This document shows, piece after piece, positions 1-13,032 of a stretch of DNA of 64,000 bases. Each line of letters opens with the position of its first letter. The first letter of the stretch is position 1. The position numbers and the translations under genes were made by a program. The notes below the pieces were generated by a model. The model ran no database searches. It was not told the DNA's origin and saw only the letters and a list, made by a program, of their open reading frames with translations. Source of the DNA: Chrysomallon squamiferum (taxonomy: Eukaryota; Mollusca; Gastropoda; Neomphalida; Peltospiridae); contig CM022678.1 of assembly GCA_012295275.1 (NCBI GenBank), positions 3,663,218 through 3,727,217 of the forward strand, written 5' to 3'.

Positions 1-2450
1 TTATACAATCTATAAATCATACATTTAAATATAGGCACAGGTTAAGTGCACACTGCACCCTGTCAAAATAAGAACAAACAAGAGCTTACCATACTCGTCT
101 GTAAAGACAATGTCATTCAAATACACTGATTTCCCGCCTGTCTGAGCTCTCGCGTTGACCTTTGCCTTCTTCGCTTAGTTACCAAGTGCAAACTCTTTTG
201 TAACAACGTCACGGAATTGAAAAATTGGCGGCAAAAATAAAACGTGCGGACGTCGTTGAAGTATAACGAATAGCTATTTTAAAACAACGCCATGGAATTC
301 AAAAACTGGCGGCAAAAAATAAAACGTGCGGACGTGATTGAAATTAAATTGGTTATCCCAAAAATTTACTTTGCAGTGATGGTCTAGGGATTGGCAAATA
401 CATTAGTACCTTGTCACCTGGATTAAATTATCTTATTTTAGCTTTCCTATCGAAGTGTGCTTTTTGTATTTTAGTTGAGTTTTCTCTAAATATTTTTGGG
501 CTAATCGAGTCGCCTGCCATAACCTTTTTTTTTTTTTTAATTTTGGATAGTACAACAACTTAAAAACATTTATACTTCTCATTTTCATCTGACATGATTT
601 TTATTTACGGTTTTCATTCATCCACACATTTTGAGTCTGATTTAAAACGTTTTTATGCACTATTATTGACAACACCCTTTTCAAAGATGGATAATTTCTC
701 TGTGCTTGGCATTTCTTACCACAACAGCTCTCTGAAAGACCATTACCCACCAACATGTCTACACCCTCCATTGGTAAACTGTCTATGAGTCCGACCAGCA
801 CCTGTCCAGAAACTAGGTGTAATGGAATGGTAGTACACATTCCCGCAACTGCCTGAACAATTATATTTTTACCTGTTGCCGATGTTTCTGGATCTCTTAT
901 GACATCTTTTATAATCAGGCTCTGCCAAGCTCCCGTGTCTCAAAAAATGGAAATAACTATTTGGTTGAATATCACAAATAGTGCCCTCTGACATATATTT
1001 AACATATTTCTTCTGAGTGTACATCGCTGGTAATTCTGAAACATTATTTTTTGTTCTGTGATAACAGTTTGAAACAACTTGATTATTCATTGTGCAGTAC
1101 GAACAACGTGGTTGAAAAGACTTTGTTTCAGCCAACAGTTTGCTCTTTACTGACATAGTATTATAGTAATTCTGCCCGCCAGAAATAAAAACAACATAAG
1201 TTAAGGTACAAGTTAATTGTTTAATTATGATATACATGTGACTTGGTAATAATACACTATACAATCGATAAAAAAATATATTTAAATAATTTTGATTAAT
1301 GACACCGGAATTGAAAAATTGGCGGCTTAAATAAAAAGCGCGAACGTGATTGAAGTAACAATTAGTTAAACAATTTGAATTCCAGGACATAAATATAAAC
1401 AGGCGGATGTCGCATAAAGATAAATTTGTTAGGCAATCTGAATTCCGTGACACTAATAAATGCCGAAACCGTTCTAGCCATTTAAATTGAAAGGCCACTC
1501 TTTCGAACTGTTGAAAGAAAATTTCAACATCATTCTCATCAAAATTAGGAACTGGCCTGTAACAGTCATTAATTCTAAAACCATTCGATCCATTCTCACT
1601 TGATTTATCTCTGTGTCTTCTCTTTCTCTTTCCCTTCCTTTTCTCTTCTCTCTATCACTTTCATATTTTAGCTTCTTAAGCTGTAATTTTTGTTCTAAGG
1701 TTAATTTCCCTTCCTCTGATTGCACTGGTTCTGCCATACACGGAGTTACACCTATGTCATTACTTCCCCCACTCTCGTTATCTACGGAATCTCCAAAATA
1801 TTTCTCTGATTTGTTCTCTATCTTGTTTGACTGGGCAACTGAAATATTATTAATATTTGCCAATTCTAACAGCTTAGTCCTCTTGGCTCTTTTAATAAAA
1901 CTTACACTAGGATTGTTCATATATATCTTGATCCATAAATTATTTCTCAGTTTTGATTTTATTAATTTTGTTTTCGTTATTTTTTGTTGTGTTGTCTTTT
2001 CTCAAGTAGGTATGACCATAGATTAGATAAATTAGATAAATTGAGAAAATACTCAATACATCTAAAGAAATAATTCCATAAAAATTATGGAGCTAATGAG
2101 CTCCCAAATTAATTATTTGAAAAATCCCGAACAAGAGCCCCAAACTTGTTAATCCTGGTTCGCCGCCTAGCTGAGCTGTCGTGTTAATTGATAATTTCCA
2201 AGTGCTGGCCCTTTTAAAACAACGCCATGGAATTTAAAAATTGGCGGTAAAAATACAAAGTGCGGACGTAATTGAAGTTAAACTTTGTGACGCAATTTGA
2301 ATTCCATGGAAGAAATATAAAACATGCGGTCTTCTTTCAAGTACAAATTAATTACGCAATTTGAATTCCATGACATAAAAATAAACAGGCGGATATCACC
2401 GAAAAATAATTTGTTTTACGCAATCTGAATTCCGTGACACAGTGTTATTG
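1..2450 (-). mobile_element. Decayed LTR retroelement (Ty3/gypsy-like), internally deleted
   Basis: Two related non-coding blocks, about 133-350 and 2158-2450, flank gag-like coding debris on the minus strand and look like an LTR pair. Both carry tandem ~50-bp units built around CCATGGAATTC followed by an A-rich stretch and TGGCGG. Just inside the right block, minus strand at about 2122-2141, lies TTTGGGGCTCTTGTTCGGGA, which resembles a primer-binding site complementary to the 3' end of tRNA-Pro. A third block of the same units (about 1258-1460) interrupts the gag. No reverse transcriptase or integrase sequence is seen, so most of pol is missing. LTR ends and target-site duplication are not resolved. 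Confidence 0.55.
601..1920 (-). pseudogene. gag/protease remnant of the LTR retroelement
   Basis: Reading leftward on the minus strand from an ATG at 1920, the first ~110 codons are charged and coiled-coil-like. After one frame change near 1580 the reading continues into a short stretch with the FDENDVE...FFQQFE motif seen in Ty3/gypsy gag. The gag is then interrupted by ~320 bp of repeat DNA (about 1140-1460). Beyond it comes a CCHC zinc-knuckle relic, CX2CX4QX4C, with the histidine replaced by Gln (around 1090-1110). A frame change further on leads to a protease-like segment ending in LPMEGVDMLVGN (around 740-830). Several frame breaks make this a dead copy. The family is inferred from motifs only. 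Confidence 0.6.
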
Positions 2451-3371
2451 TCAAACTTTGTTGTAATGATAAGTCGCTGCAAACAAAGAAACAATAACTT
2501 GGAGGTTTACAGAATTTACTAGACAATATCTGTTCTTACTGACACAGGTCCACTTTAAAGTGGGAGTAACATTGGTGTATATTTGTTAGAAAAAAAAAGT
2601 TATTGTATTATTTGATTCACTGTTTAAATTATACACATATCAAATAGTTTATCTGGAACTGGCAGATGATTTAACTGAAGAACAAATAAACAAATAAATA
2701 AATAAATAAATAAATAAATAAATGAATAAATAAATGAATAAAGAGGAAAAAGAGGAAGGAGAACAAAAGATTAATATCAAGGGGGATAATAGGCCACGGC
2801 TTGCGCACCCCATGAACGCTCCTGGACTTGTTGTCAAGACAACGAGGTAAATACAGTGTACACGAAATAAACAGATTGCTTAGAGCGACCAACGCCATGA
2901 TCACAAGAGATTTGCGTTTTACTGACGTGAATCAAAGTTATTTATAGATAATTATAATCTGACGAAAGGAGAAGAAAGAAGGAAAGAAAAGAAATGAACA
3001 TTAATACGAAAGCTTTCAGTACGAGAGTTAAGATTTTTTTTATGTCGTTTTCAGTATAGCAATAATTAATATCAAGCCACACGTTAGCTTCGAGATAAAA
3101 GTGAATAAATAAATAAGTAAAGCAAGAGAAGCAGCCTAAATTTATCGGTTACTGATAGATTAGATGACAAAAATGTTAAATTTCAAAATTAAACATGAGA
3201 GATCTGCGTGTTAGTAACGTGATTCTTATTCATGATTATATGTAGAGAATTATAATAGGACATCATAAAAGAAAAGCAAATTGAAAGAAATGAAATAAAT
3301 AAAAATAAAAATAAAAATAAAATAAAATAAAATAAATAAATAAATAAACAAACAAATAAATAAATAAATAA
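2451..3371. repeat. AT-rich intergenic DNA with (AAAT)n tracts and two short diverged repeats
   Basis: No gene seen. (AAAT)n-type microsatellites lie at about 2682-2742 and 3291-3374. Two diverged copies of a ~100-bp sequence sit at about 2896-3000 and 3195-3300; both contain a GAGATNTGCGT...ACGTGA core followed by an AATTATAAT-rich stretch. Open frames through the microsatellites are low-complexity artefacts. Confidence 0.6.
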
Positions 3372-4160
3372 ATGCAAAATGTAGAGTTGGATGGAAAGTT
3401 ATTAAAAAACAGACAGGGTGAAACTCCTTTTTTTACAGCTCTGAGTTACTACCAGTATCATTCTAACAAACACCAAGATGTGCTCTCTTGTCAGAACAAA
3501 GTTTTGTATTCACTGGAACATGGAGCTGATTCTAATTTTACAGAGAATGAACAAAGAAATTTAGAAGTTGTGACAACACTGACTGAAAAAGGTTTCATGT
3601 AAATGTTAAAAACAGTGTAGGTGAAACTGCTCTTTTTACAGCTCTGAATTACTACAAATTTAATTCTCCCGAATGCCGAATGTGTACTCTCATAAGAGCA
3701 TCGTAATTTTGTACAATGTTTTACTGGAACATGGAACTGACCCTAATTTAACAGACAATGACAGCAATTCTGTTTTACACTTAGCGGCTAAACATGGAAA
3801 TATACAAATTGTGACAGCACTGATTGAAAAAAGCTTTTAATGTAAATATTAAAAACAGTAAAGGTGAAACTTCTCTTTTCAGAGCTGTTAAATATAAACG
3901 GAAGAAAATAATTTTGTATTTACTGGAACATGGAGCTGATCCTAATTTAACAGACAAAGATAACAATTCTGTTCTACACCAACAGCTGAACAAGAAATAA
4001 AGAAATGTTGACAGTACTAATAGAAAATGGCGTTAAAGTAAATGTAATTAATTGCAGTGGTGAAACTTCTCTTGATAAAGCTAAGAATTGCAGATTTTGT
4101 TGTGAAAGGGAAACTGTTCTGTATTTACTGGAGCATGCTTCTAAAGATAGTAACAGATAA
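3372..4160 (+). pseudogene. Ankyrin-repeat coding relic
   Basis: Three plus-strand reading frames together encode about six ankyrin-like repeats, recognised by recurring GETxLFxA, YLLEHGADPNLTD and NSVLHLAAKHGN blocks. The frame is broken at least at ~3597 (one A apparently lost, giving a stop), ~3690 (in-frame stops), ~3838 (extra T) and ~3985. The last block runs to a stop at about 4160. No introns are visible. The left edge abuts an (AAAT)n microsatellite, so the N-terminal part is missing. The most likely source is a paralogue of the nSTAND3-ankyrin gene at 23-26 kb, whose own ankyrin section falls in an assembly gap. Ankyrin identity is firm; the parent gene is inference. Confidence 0.75.
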
Positions 4161-5082
4161 ACTAACTGTAAAATAAAACCCTTGAATTTTAAATTTAATA
4201 CATTATGTACACAGACTGGTGAGAATCTTTTAAAATTGTGCAGAAATATTTAATTGTGAAAGTGATGTTCCTAATAAACATAATGAAGAAATATAAATTT
4301 TGTTTGTAGTTTCTGTGGTACAAAGTTGATCTTAATTTTCTACTTCATCCTGAGACAGTTTCACTTCTGATGTAGTTTTATTTTGAACTACTTCATTTGA
4401 ACTTTTAATGTAGTGGTGTATCAGAGTATTTAATTGTGTGCTAAATAATATGTACAGTTTGAACTTTTCCATTCAAAGCAATAATATTGATGCACGAGCT
4501 AGACCATATTTTCAAAATAAAATTTGTGGACAAATACACTCTGATGAAGAATTAAAGCCAGTGTAAGTCTGTGTAACTACATTGCTGTGTAGTCTGTCTA
4601 GAGATTGTAAATTGATTCTATTCAAATACTGTATTAATGTATGGTACAATTTTTGTTTCAATACAAATAGCATATTACCTTATTTATAGCTGTTGCATCT
4701 ATTCAAATATTGTATTAATATGTGGTGCAGCCTGTTTTATCTTAATATGTATGGCGTAGTTTTTATTTCTATACAAATTTTGTATAACCTTATTGTATAG
4801 TCTATTGTACGTAACAAGAAATATTATAATACTCTGTATGTTTGAGGTATTTATTGCACAGTTCAGTTTAGAAAGATGTTAAAATATGTTAGAGTTCTCT
4901 GTAATAATACAACAGTAGTAAAACTGATGTTAATTTTGATCAGGTTATTCAGTCAGTGAAAAGTCAGAAAGTTTTAAAATCAAATTTGTTATATTATTCA
5001 TGATGACTTAATTATTGCATATTGCTACGTTTTCCTCTATCTCCATATTACGTGGACATCTCTCTGATACTTGGTATATTTC
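4161..5082. other. Intergenic, no gene seen
   Basis: AT-rich DNA without a credible open frame. Between about 4615 and 4810 a degenerate ~85-bp motif (CTATTCAAATA.TGTATTAATRTRTGG) occurs two to three times. Confidence 0.5.
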
Positions 5083-5500
5083 AGTGTATAATGTCTAGAT
5101 TTGAGCTAGAGTATCACAAGGACATCTTTCTTTATGTTCCAGTGTATATTCTCTAGGTTTGGGTACAGTGATAAATATAATGTTCGGTATGTTTCAGTGT
5201 ACATTCTCTAGGTTTGGGATAGAGTATGATAAATGTAATGTTTGAGATGTTTCAGTGTATATTCTCTAGGTTTGGGTACAGTATGATAAATATAATGTTC
5301 GGTATGTTTCAGTGTATATTCTCTAGGTTTGGGATAGAGTATGATAAATGTAATGTTTGGCGTGTTTCAGTGTATATTCTCTAGGTTTGGGTTGGGGTAT
5401 GATAAATGTAATGTTTGATATATTTCAGTGTATATTCTCTAGATTTGAGGTGGAATATCGTAAATGTAATGTTTGGCATGTTTCGTGCTGTTTGCTGTGG
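5083..5500 (+). repeat. 57-58 bp tandem satellite, ~7 copies
   Basis: The unit begins TTTCAGTGTATATTCTCTAG, continues with GTTTGGG, a variable spacer and GTATGATAAATGTAATGTT. Seven consecutive, moderately diverged copies are seen. Two in-register copies are present in reverse orientation about 1 kb downstream (6446-6545). Short open frames through it are incidental. Confidence 0.85.
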
Positions 5501-5841
5501 GACTCTAGTGGGAATGATGATATAAAACGGCAGCACAGAAAATAACAGTACAGCACCTCAGCATTTATGTCATTCTCCTGTTATTGCATCTTCTTCCACA
5601 TAGCTTCTAAAAACCAAAACCACGGTCCAAACAAGAGGATGTTGAGAGTACAACGCTGGGAATGTTGTTATAAAGAGAGGTGACTGTAATATCTTTATTC
5701 CGTATTAAAAACAATCCGCTCTTTTTTGTCTTTAGAAAAGCAGCACAGTCTCTAGAATCTTTCGCAAGAGAATGTGATCATTTATATAAAAAATATAATG
5801 TCTTTCAACTGTCAATAATAGTAGTAGTAGTAGTAGTAGTA

Positions 5842-5882
<41 letters not shown>

Positions 5883-6402
5883 CTTTAACACACGTACACA
5901 ATAATCCATTAAAAGACTTGCACATATATTAATAACAACAACAACAACAACAACATATGCACTCCACATGTGGTACGTTTTACGCTTACAGTAACGCACA
6001 TTAATTATCAAAACAAACACAAAAAAACAAACAAAAAACCATTAAATACTCGCTAAGTCAGATGTATATTAAAAGGCTCACTAACATTTACTCACCAACA
6101 GCCTTAACACTATCACAGACGTAACCAAAGCAACAGTGGAGAATATTGTCATTCGCCTTGACAAAACGTCTGTTTATTTTTTTGAAATCATCGATAGGAA
6201 AATAAAATAAAAATAAATTCCGTTCTGGGATGATTCCCGTCATATCTCTTCTAATTGTCATTCTTTCAGTGTTTGAGAGTCTGTGGTTTATGTTCTGTGT
6301 AGTGTGTTACAAAGAAAGCAAGCTTTTTAAAATTTTTAAATTATAAAACAGCAAATACTGTGAATATGAATTGGCTTGAGTGTTACTGTGCGAAGAAATA
6401 AA

Positions 6403-6434
<32 letters not shown>

Positions 6435-6445
6435 TGAAAACTATT
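5501..6445. repeat. Interspersed repeat with trinucleotide tracts
   Basis: Contains (TAG)n-(TAA)n at about 5819-5883, (AAC)n near 5935-5955 and (AAAT)n-(TAA)n at 6398-6434. The stretch 5880-6180 resembles 26,550-26,720 (shared ACAGACGTAACCAAAGCAAC / ACAGGCGCAGCCAAAGCAAC core), so it belongs to a dispersed family. No gene seen. Confidence 0.55.
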
Positions 6446-6545
6446 TAAAGATGCCAAACATTACATTTATCATACTCTATCCCAAACCTAGAGAATATAC
6501 ACTGAAACATACCGAACATTATATTTATCATACTGTACCCAAGAT
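6446..6545 (-). repeat. Inverted copies of the 58-bp satellite
   Basis: This is the reverse complement of about 1.7 units of the 5083-5500 array, including the GATAAATGTAATGTTTGGCAT and CATTCTCTAG-type sections. With the upstream array it forms an inverted pair around ~950 bp. Confidence 0.85.
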
Positions 6546-7476
6546 CTCATCTAGGAAATATCAACGAAGTACCTGAACAATAAGTAAGTACGTATCTGTA
6601 TGTGTGTGTGCATGTGTGTGTGTATGTGTGTGTTTGTCACGACAGTAACCAGTTACCTCTTTCATGTTTTTCTTCATGAGGCTGGAAATAACTCTACCCA
6701 ACCTGAGATTAAACTTTTATTTGTCTTGTACACTTTACAGTTGTAATATTTAAGTATATTTTAGAATATTAATTAACAGTCATGTTCTTCTTTCATTATG
6801 GAAGTGTGTATATATGTGTGTCTCTTTTTGTCTTAGTGTGTGTGTGTGTGTGTGCGTGTGTGTATTTGTATGTAAATCTGAGTAATCTAAACAGACAAAA
6901 TATAATTCAGTTTAAGCGATCTTTAAATTTTTGTTGTTTTATGTTAATCCAGTTGTGTGTCACTGACCACACAATTCTGTCCTGTGAAAAGAAAAATATA
7001 AAACAGAGATCTCTTCACATTTCGGCCATTTTCCATTTAGAAAAATGAAATGAATTATGTACGTAAATGTGTATGTATGTACGTATGTAAATATAAGTAT
7101 GTTGTATGCACTATACATGTACATATGTATGTACTTATGTGTGTATGTTTGTGTGTGTGTTTGTGTGTGTATGTGTGTATCAAGACAGTAGCCAGTTATA
7201 TGTTTCATGCGTTTCTTCATGCACGGGAAATAACTCTACACAACCTTAGACTTGCTTTGAAAATTAAACTTTTATCTGTGTTGTTCAGTGTACAGATATA
7301 ATATTTGAGTATATTTTAGAATATTAACTAACAACCATGTTCTTCTTTTATTACATGGAAGTGTGTATATATGCATGTCTCTTTATGTGCTTGTCCGTGT
7401 GTGTGTGCATTTCTATTTGTATGTAAATGTAAATACTTTAAACAAACAGAACATTTACTTACTGACCAAACAATCG

Positions 7477-7509
<33 letters not shown>

Positions 7510-8073
7510 AAGCAATGAAAAACAAGAAATTTAAAAAAATGAAATGAAATAACTAAATAAAATGTTATACAGTTAGAAGCTTTGTGTTTTTCTAAAATTT
7601 TTTCAAAGATTGAAAGTGTGACAATTAGAAAGGAGAGGATGGAATGCAGGAAGACTTTCCATGAAAGAAATATCATTACGTTTAACATCATTGATGAAAT
7701 AATTTTTTTTCCTACGGAGAATTTCAGTTAATAAACAATTTTATTTTTTATTTTTATTTTTTTTATTATTATTATTTTCTTTTTGACGATACAGTACACT
7801 TTTTGGCCAGAAAGACGAAATCACTAGGTATCAAGAAAATAAAAATAACTGGACACAGAGATAATAAAAGTAAGTAGATAGGCAGAAAATAAAAATTCCT
7901 ATAGAGAAAAAAATACAACAACAACAGATAACGAGAAAATAACTGTACAGAAAGACAACGCACTCATGTATGGTGTATTAGTACAGGGTCATGCAATTAA
8001 TCTACATGTACGTGGGATTGCGGTTTGACTAAGACAGAAACGGCTAGATTACAAATGTATGTAATGCATGTTT
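6546..8073. repeat. Dispersed ~1-kb repeat family, two tandem partial copies
   Basis: Copies at about 6640-7050 and 7190-7745 share a GGAAATAACTCTAC...CAACCT block, a (TG)n/(TATG)n microsatellite and a tail with GACAATTAGAAAGGAGAGGATGG. Further copies of parts lie at 8280-8640, 9580-9920 and 26,770-27,400. A poly(A) run is at about 7476-7508. No transposase-like frame is visible; family and mechanism are unknown. Confidence 0.6.
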
Positions 8074-9154
8074 ATCCGTAGTTCGCACGTTAATCGTTCA
8101 GCTGGAAACAAGGAGAATTTGAAACCTTCATAGTTACACTCATTGTGAGATAATAGAAAAATATCGTTAACTGGTATTGAAGATAATATCATTAATACTG
8201 GCTGCTTTTCTGTGTGAAGCACTAGATCAGATTACAAAGTTTAATGTCAAACTTCTGTTCATTATTATTATGTATGTGTCTCTTTGCGTGTGTGTATGTA
8301 TTTCTATTTGTATGTAAAAAACAGAATATTTATTTAATGACCACACAGTTCTTTTGTCCAATGGAAGAAAAAAATAAAATAAAAATAAATAAAACAATGC
8401 AAAAGAGATTTAGAAAAATGAAATGAAATGAAATAAATAAAATGCTATATAGTCAGAAGCTTTGTATTTTTCTAAAACTACACCTCACTTTAGAAGATTG
8501 AAAGTGTGACAATTAGAAAGGAGAGGATGGATTGTAGGAAGCCTTTCCGTGTAAGAATTATCATTTGTTTTAATATTATTGATGAAATGATTTTATTTTT
8601 TCCTACAGAGAATTTCAGTTAACAAACAAAGTTTTATTATTATTATTATTATTATATGTGCAAGTTAACATTTTTTTTCTTTTTTTTTTCTTTACGGTAC
8701 AGTGCAATATAATTGTGTGCCTTCAGTTTGATTGAAGAAACTCTTTAGTATTCTTCCTTCATATTATTTGATTTCACCCATGATTTTTTGTCTGATTTTA
8801 TTATTTCCTTTCTTTACTTCATTGTTAATATTATTAATATCATAATCATTGTTGATGTTGTTGTTGGTGTTGTACTTCTCCTTCTTGTTGTTATTCTTAT
8901 TACTAATCTTATTATATATATATATATATATATATTTGTTTTTTTGTGTGTGTGTTTTTTTTTTGCAGTCTGTAATACATGAATACATACCTAGACAGAT
9001 CGCATGTTAATCGAGTTCACGACTGAGTTATAGACGAGGTTCATAGTTAGAGAATAGAAAAATATAGTTAACGGGCATTGAAGATATCAATACTGATACT
9101 GCCTGCTTTTCTGTGTCAAACAGTAGATCATATTTCAAAGTTTATTACTTCTGT

Positions 9155-9185
<31 letters not shown>

Positions 9186-9368
9186 CATTAATATTATTAT
9201 TAATTTTATTTTTGTTTTTTTCTACTGTATGCAATACATGCATAGTACTTAGACAAACCGCACGCTAAACGTGGTCACGTTTGAGTGGTAAACAAGCACA
9301 TGCTGAAACCTGTGTAGTTACACTCATTGTTAGAGAACAGAAAAATGTGGTTAACGGGTATTGAAGAT
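8074..9368. repeat. 1.29-kb tandem duplication, copy 1
   Basis: Begins at a CCGTAGTTCGCACGTTAATC block and is followed directly by a near-identical copy (9369-10,660). It contains the dispersed-family tail, (ATT)n tracts, a short (TA)n and three internal echoes of a ~65-bp motif with TTACACTCATTGTKAGAKAA and GTTAACKGGTATTGAAGATA. No gene seen. Confidence 0.8.
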
Positions 9369-9918
9369 AATATCCGTAGTTCACACGTTAATCGTTCAGC
9401 TGGAAACAAGGAGAATTTGAAACCTTCATAGTTACACTCATTGTGAGATAATAGAAAAATATCGTTAACTGGTATTGAAGATAATATCATTAATACTGGC
9501 TGCTTTTCTGTGTGAAGCACTAGATCAGATTACAAAGTTTAATGTCAAACTTCTGTTCATTATTATTATGTATGTGTCTCTTTGCGTGTGTGTATGTATT
9601 TCTATTTGTATGTAAAAAACAGAATATTTATTTAATGACCACACAGTTCTTTAGTCCAATGGAAGAAAAAAAAAATAAAATAAAAATAAATAAAACAATG
9701 CAAAAGAGATTTAGAAAAATGAAATAAATAAAATGCTATATAGTCAGAAGCTTTGTATTTTTCTAAAACTACACCTCACTTTAGAAGATTGAAAATATGA
9801 CAATTAGAAAGGAGAGGATGGATTGTAGGAAGCCTTTCCGTGTAAGAATTATCATTACTTTTAATATTATTGATGAAATGATTTTATTTTTTCCTACAGA
9901 GAATTTCAGTTAACAAAG

Positions 9919-9968
<50 letters not shown>

Positions 9969-10442
9969 GTGCAAGTTAACATTTTTTTTTTTCTTTTTTC
10001 TTTACGGTACAGTGCAATATAATTGTGTGCCTTCAGTTTGATTGAAGAAACTCTTTAGTATTCTTCCTTCATATTATTTGATTTCACCCATGATTTTTTT
10101 TCTTTACTTCATTGTTAATATTATTAATATCATAATCATTGTTGATGTTGTTGTTGGTGTTGTACTTCTCCTTCTTGTTGTTATTCTTATTACTAATCTT
10201 ATTATATATATATATATATATATTTGTTTTTTTGTGTGTGTGGTTTTTTTTTGCAGTCTGTAATACATGAATACATACCTAGACAGATCGCATGTTAATC
10301 GAGTTCACGACTGAGTTATAGACAAGGTTCATAGTTAGAGAATAGAAAAATATAGTTAACGGGCATTGAAGATATGAATACTGATACTGCCTGCTTTTCT
10401 GTGTCAAACAGTAGATCATATTTCAAAGTTTATTACTTCTGT

Positions 10443-10490
<48 letters not shown>

Positions 10491-10660
10491 GTAATTTTGT
10501 TTTTATTATTACATTTGGTTTTTTCTATTGTATGTAATACATGCATATTACTTAGACAGACCGCACGTTAAACGCGGTCACGTTTGAGTGGTAAACAAGC
10601 ACATGTTGAAACCTGTGTAGTTACACTCATTGTTAGAGAACATAAAACTATGGTTAACGG
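9369..10660. repeat. 1.29-kb tandem duplication, copy 2
   Basis: Nearly identical to 8074-9368. Differences are concentrated in microsatellite length, for example the (ATT)n at about 9922-9966 is much longer than its partner at 8636-8656. No gene seen. Confidence 0.8.
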
Positions 10661-10964
10661 GTACTGAAGATAATCTCATTAATACTGAATATTTGACATA
10701 GTTATTTATTTTTAGTTTACATGCATGACTGTTAGAAGCATATCTATGCAGGTGTTTTATTAAGGATCGTCTTTGAATATAAATGTATTTTAAAAAATCC
10801 AAAACGAATAAAACTCTGATCCAAGTACCCAGTAGGAAATCTCCAGCGTCAAACCCACCTCAAGTACTGAGAACAGTAAATAAATAAATAAATAAATAAA
10901 TGAATGAATGAAAGAATAAACAAATAAATGAATAAATGAAAGAATGAATGAATGAATGAATGAA

Positions 10965-11042
<78 letters not shown>

Positions 11043-11488
11043 CTAACTCCCCTTATTACCGAGATAACAAAACACCCCGAATCTGTGACGTGTCGCTTTG
11101 TAAAAGATCACCCGATATATCCAAGCGGGTTACTGACAGAACGATCAGACGACATATTCTTCTCTGCGAATTTGTTAGTCTACAAGGTTGGAGATTTTCT
11201 TGCATTTAAAACACAGGTAAGTCAAATTTATACTATACTGTTCTGTGTTGTGACTGTTGATTGTTTATTTATTTCACAGTAAACCTAGTTATTAACTGTG
11301 TTTGTTGACCTCGAACACCAGCACTCGAAACTCGTCTCGTTAGTATTTTTCTCGCACAAATGTTGTACGATGGAATATACTAGAGAACCAGAAAAGAACA
11401 GTATTATTTTTATTAAATTATTTATTTATTTGATTGTTACATGATATAGTTAAATAAACAAATAAATAAACAAAAGGAACAATAATAA
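10661..11488. repeat. Microsatellite-rich spacer plus diverged exon-like block
   Basis: (AAAT)n, (AATG)n and (TAA)n run from about 10,878 to 11,041. From about 11,083 the sequence resembles the exon-like core of the downstream 2.5-kb units (CTGTGACGTGTC...; GTGACTGTTGATKGTTTATT) but is clearly more diverged, so it is an older relative. Confidence 0.6.
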
Positions 11489-11859
11489 TGACGAGCGAAC
11501 AGTTATAGAAATAATAATGCATTCTTTGTTCAGTTATCTTATAAAATAGTGGATAGAGGAATAAAATATCTACGAAATAACTGATTATTTGAAAATACAA
11601 AACAGAATTTAATATATATTTATTAATTTCTTCAAATATTAATGATGATGTAATTGAGTTTAACTGGTAAGATGCAAAAGATGTAGAACAATTATCATAA
11701 GCCACGGGTTAAAATATGTTTAATATTTAGATAACGTTAATAAAGTAATAAGTTAATTTGTATATACAAATTTGCTATAATTCTAATCGGTTACTGAGCT
11801 GTAACTCATAATGAATAAAAAGGATATTCTTTTGTTTGCTGTGATCTTTTATTTTTGAA

Positions 11860-11919
<60 letters not shown>

Positions 11920-12992
11920 TAACTGTTTAATATGGAGTATCTTTTAGAAATTATTTTTGACAACTGGTGATGAAAGATTTAAGTTATTGTTAAATTTCTT
12001 AGTTTCACTAATTAAAATTATTTATTAAATTACATTATTGCTATGAATTAAAAAATTAAATGGAAGATAAATAATACGACATCAACTGATTTTGTAAATG
12101 TTTGAGAATGAAAGGTTTATTATTAATAGTCAGTTTTCTCTGTCGTTACATTTTAAAATAAAGAAGCTCACTGCTCAAGGTCACTGTTACTTTAAGACAA
12201 GATCATTGTCACGAGATCTAGTAACGTTCCACTTTATAATACTTAACGTGTTTTGTCACGTAGACCCGATTTAGGAAAAAAAAAACCCCAAGACTGTTGT
12301 TATTATTACCCATGTTTTCATATTTACTGAGTTTTGTATATTTAGAAACGTTTCTACACAACTGAAGTAATCGCATTATCATCCATCAAAGAAGACTGAT
12401 TTTAAAGCAGTCGATATTACAATTCATTATTATTGTTTCAGTATGTTTGTGATTTCTTGCTTTTACTTAATTATAATTTAAAACTCATAACCACGTGTTG
12501 GTAGACAGTTTATTTAGTGGCAGATTTGTAATTATTTATTTATGTACTATTATTTTTGCAGGGTTTGTTTTTAATATCTTTTCGATCAAGTATACAGACA
12601 GTTTGAAAAACGTGCTATACATAGAACTGGTGTAAAACGTGTTTACATTGTCACCAAGCAAAAACAGTAACACACTACGTGGAAACCTGTGACGTGTCAT
12701 CTTATGTCACCTGACATATCTAAGCGTACCAATCACAGAGCGAGCAGGCGAAGAATTTCTGGCAACTCGTTAGTTGGCACCAGTCCAGTTTACTGCGATT
12801 TCGTCAGACAGGTAGGGGTACCTTATACTACACTGTTATTAGTAGTGACTGTTGATGGTTTATTTATTTCAAAGTATAAAATTAATAATTTTATTTTATT
12901 TGTTTGATTGTTTGTTTGTTTGTTTATTTATTTATTTATTTATATTTCGTCGTTTTATTATGAACTAATACAATTGCCTCAAAAATAAAAAA

Positions 12993-13032
<40 letters not shown>

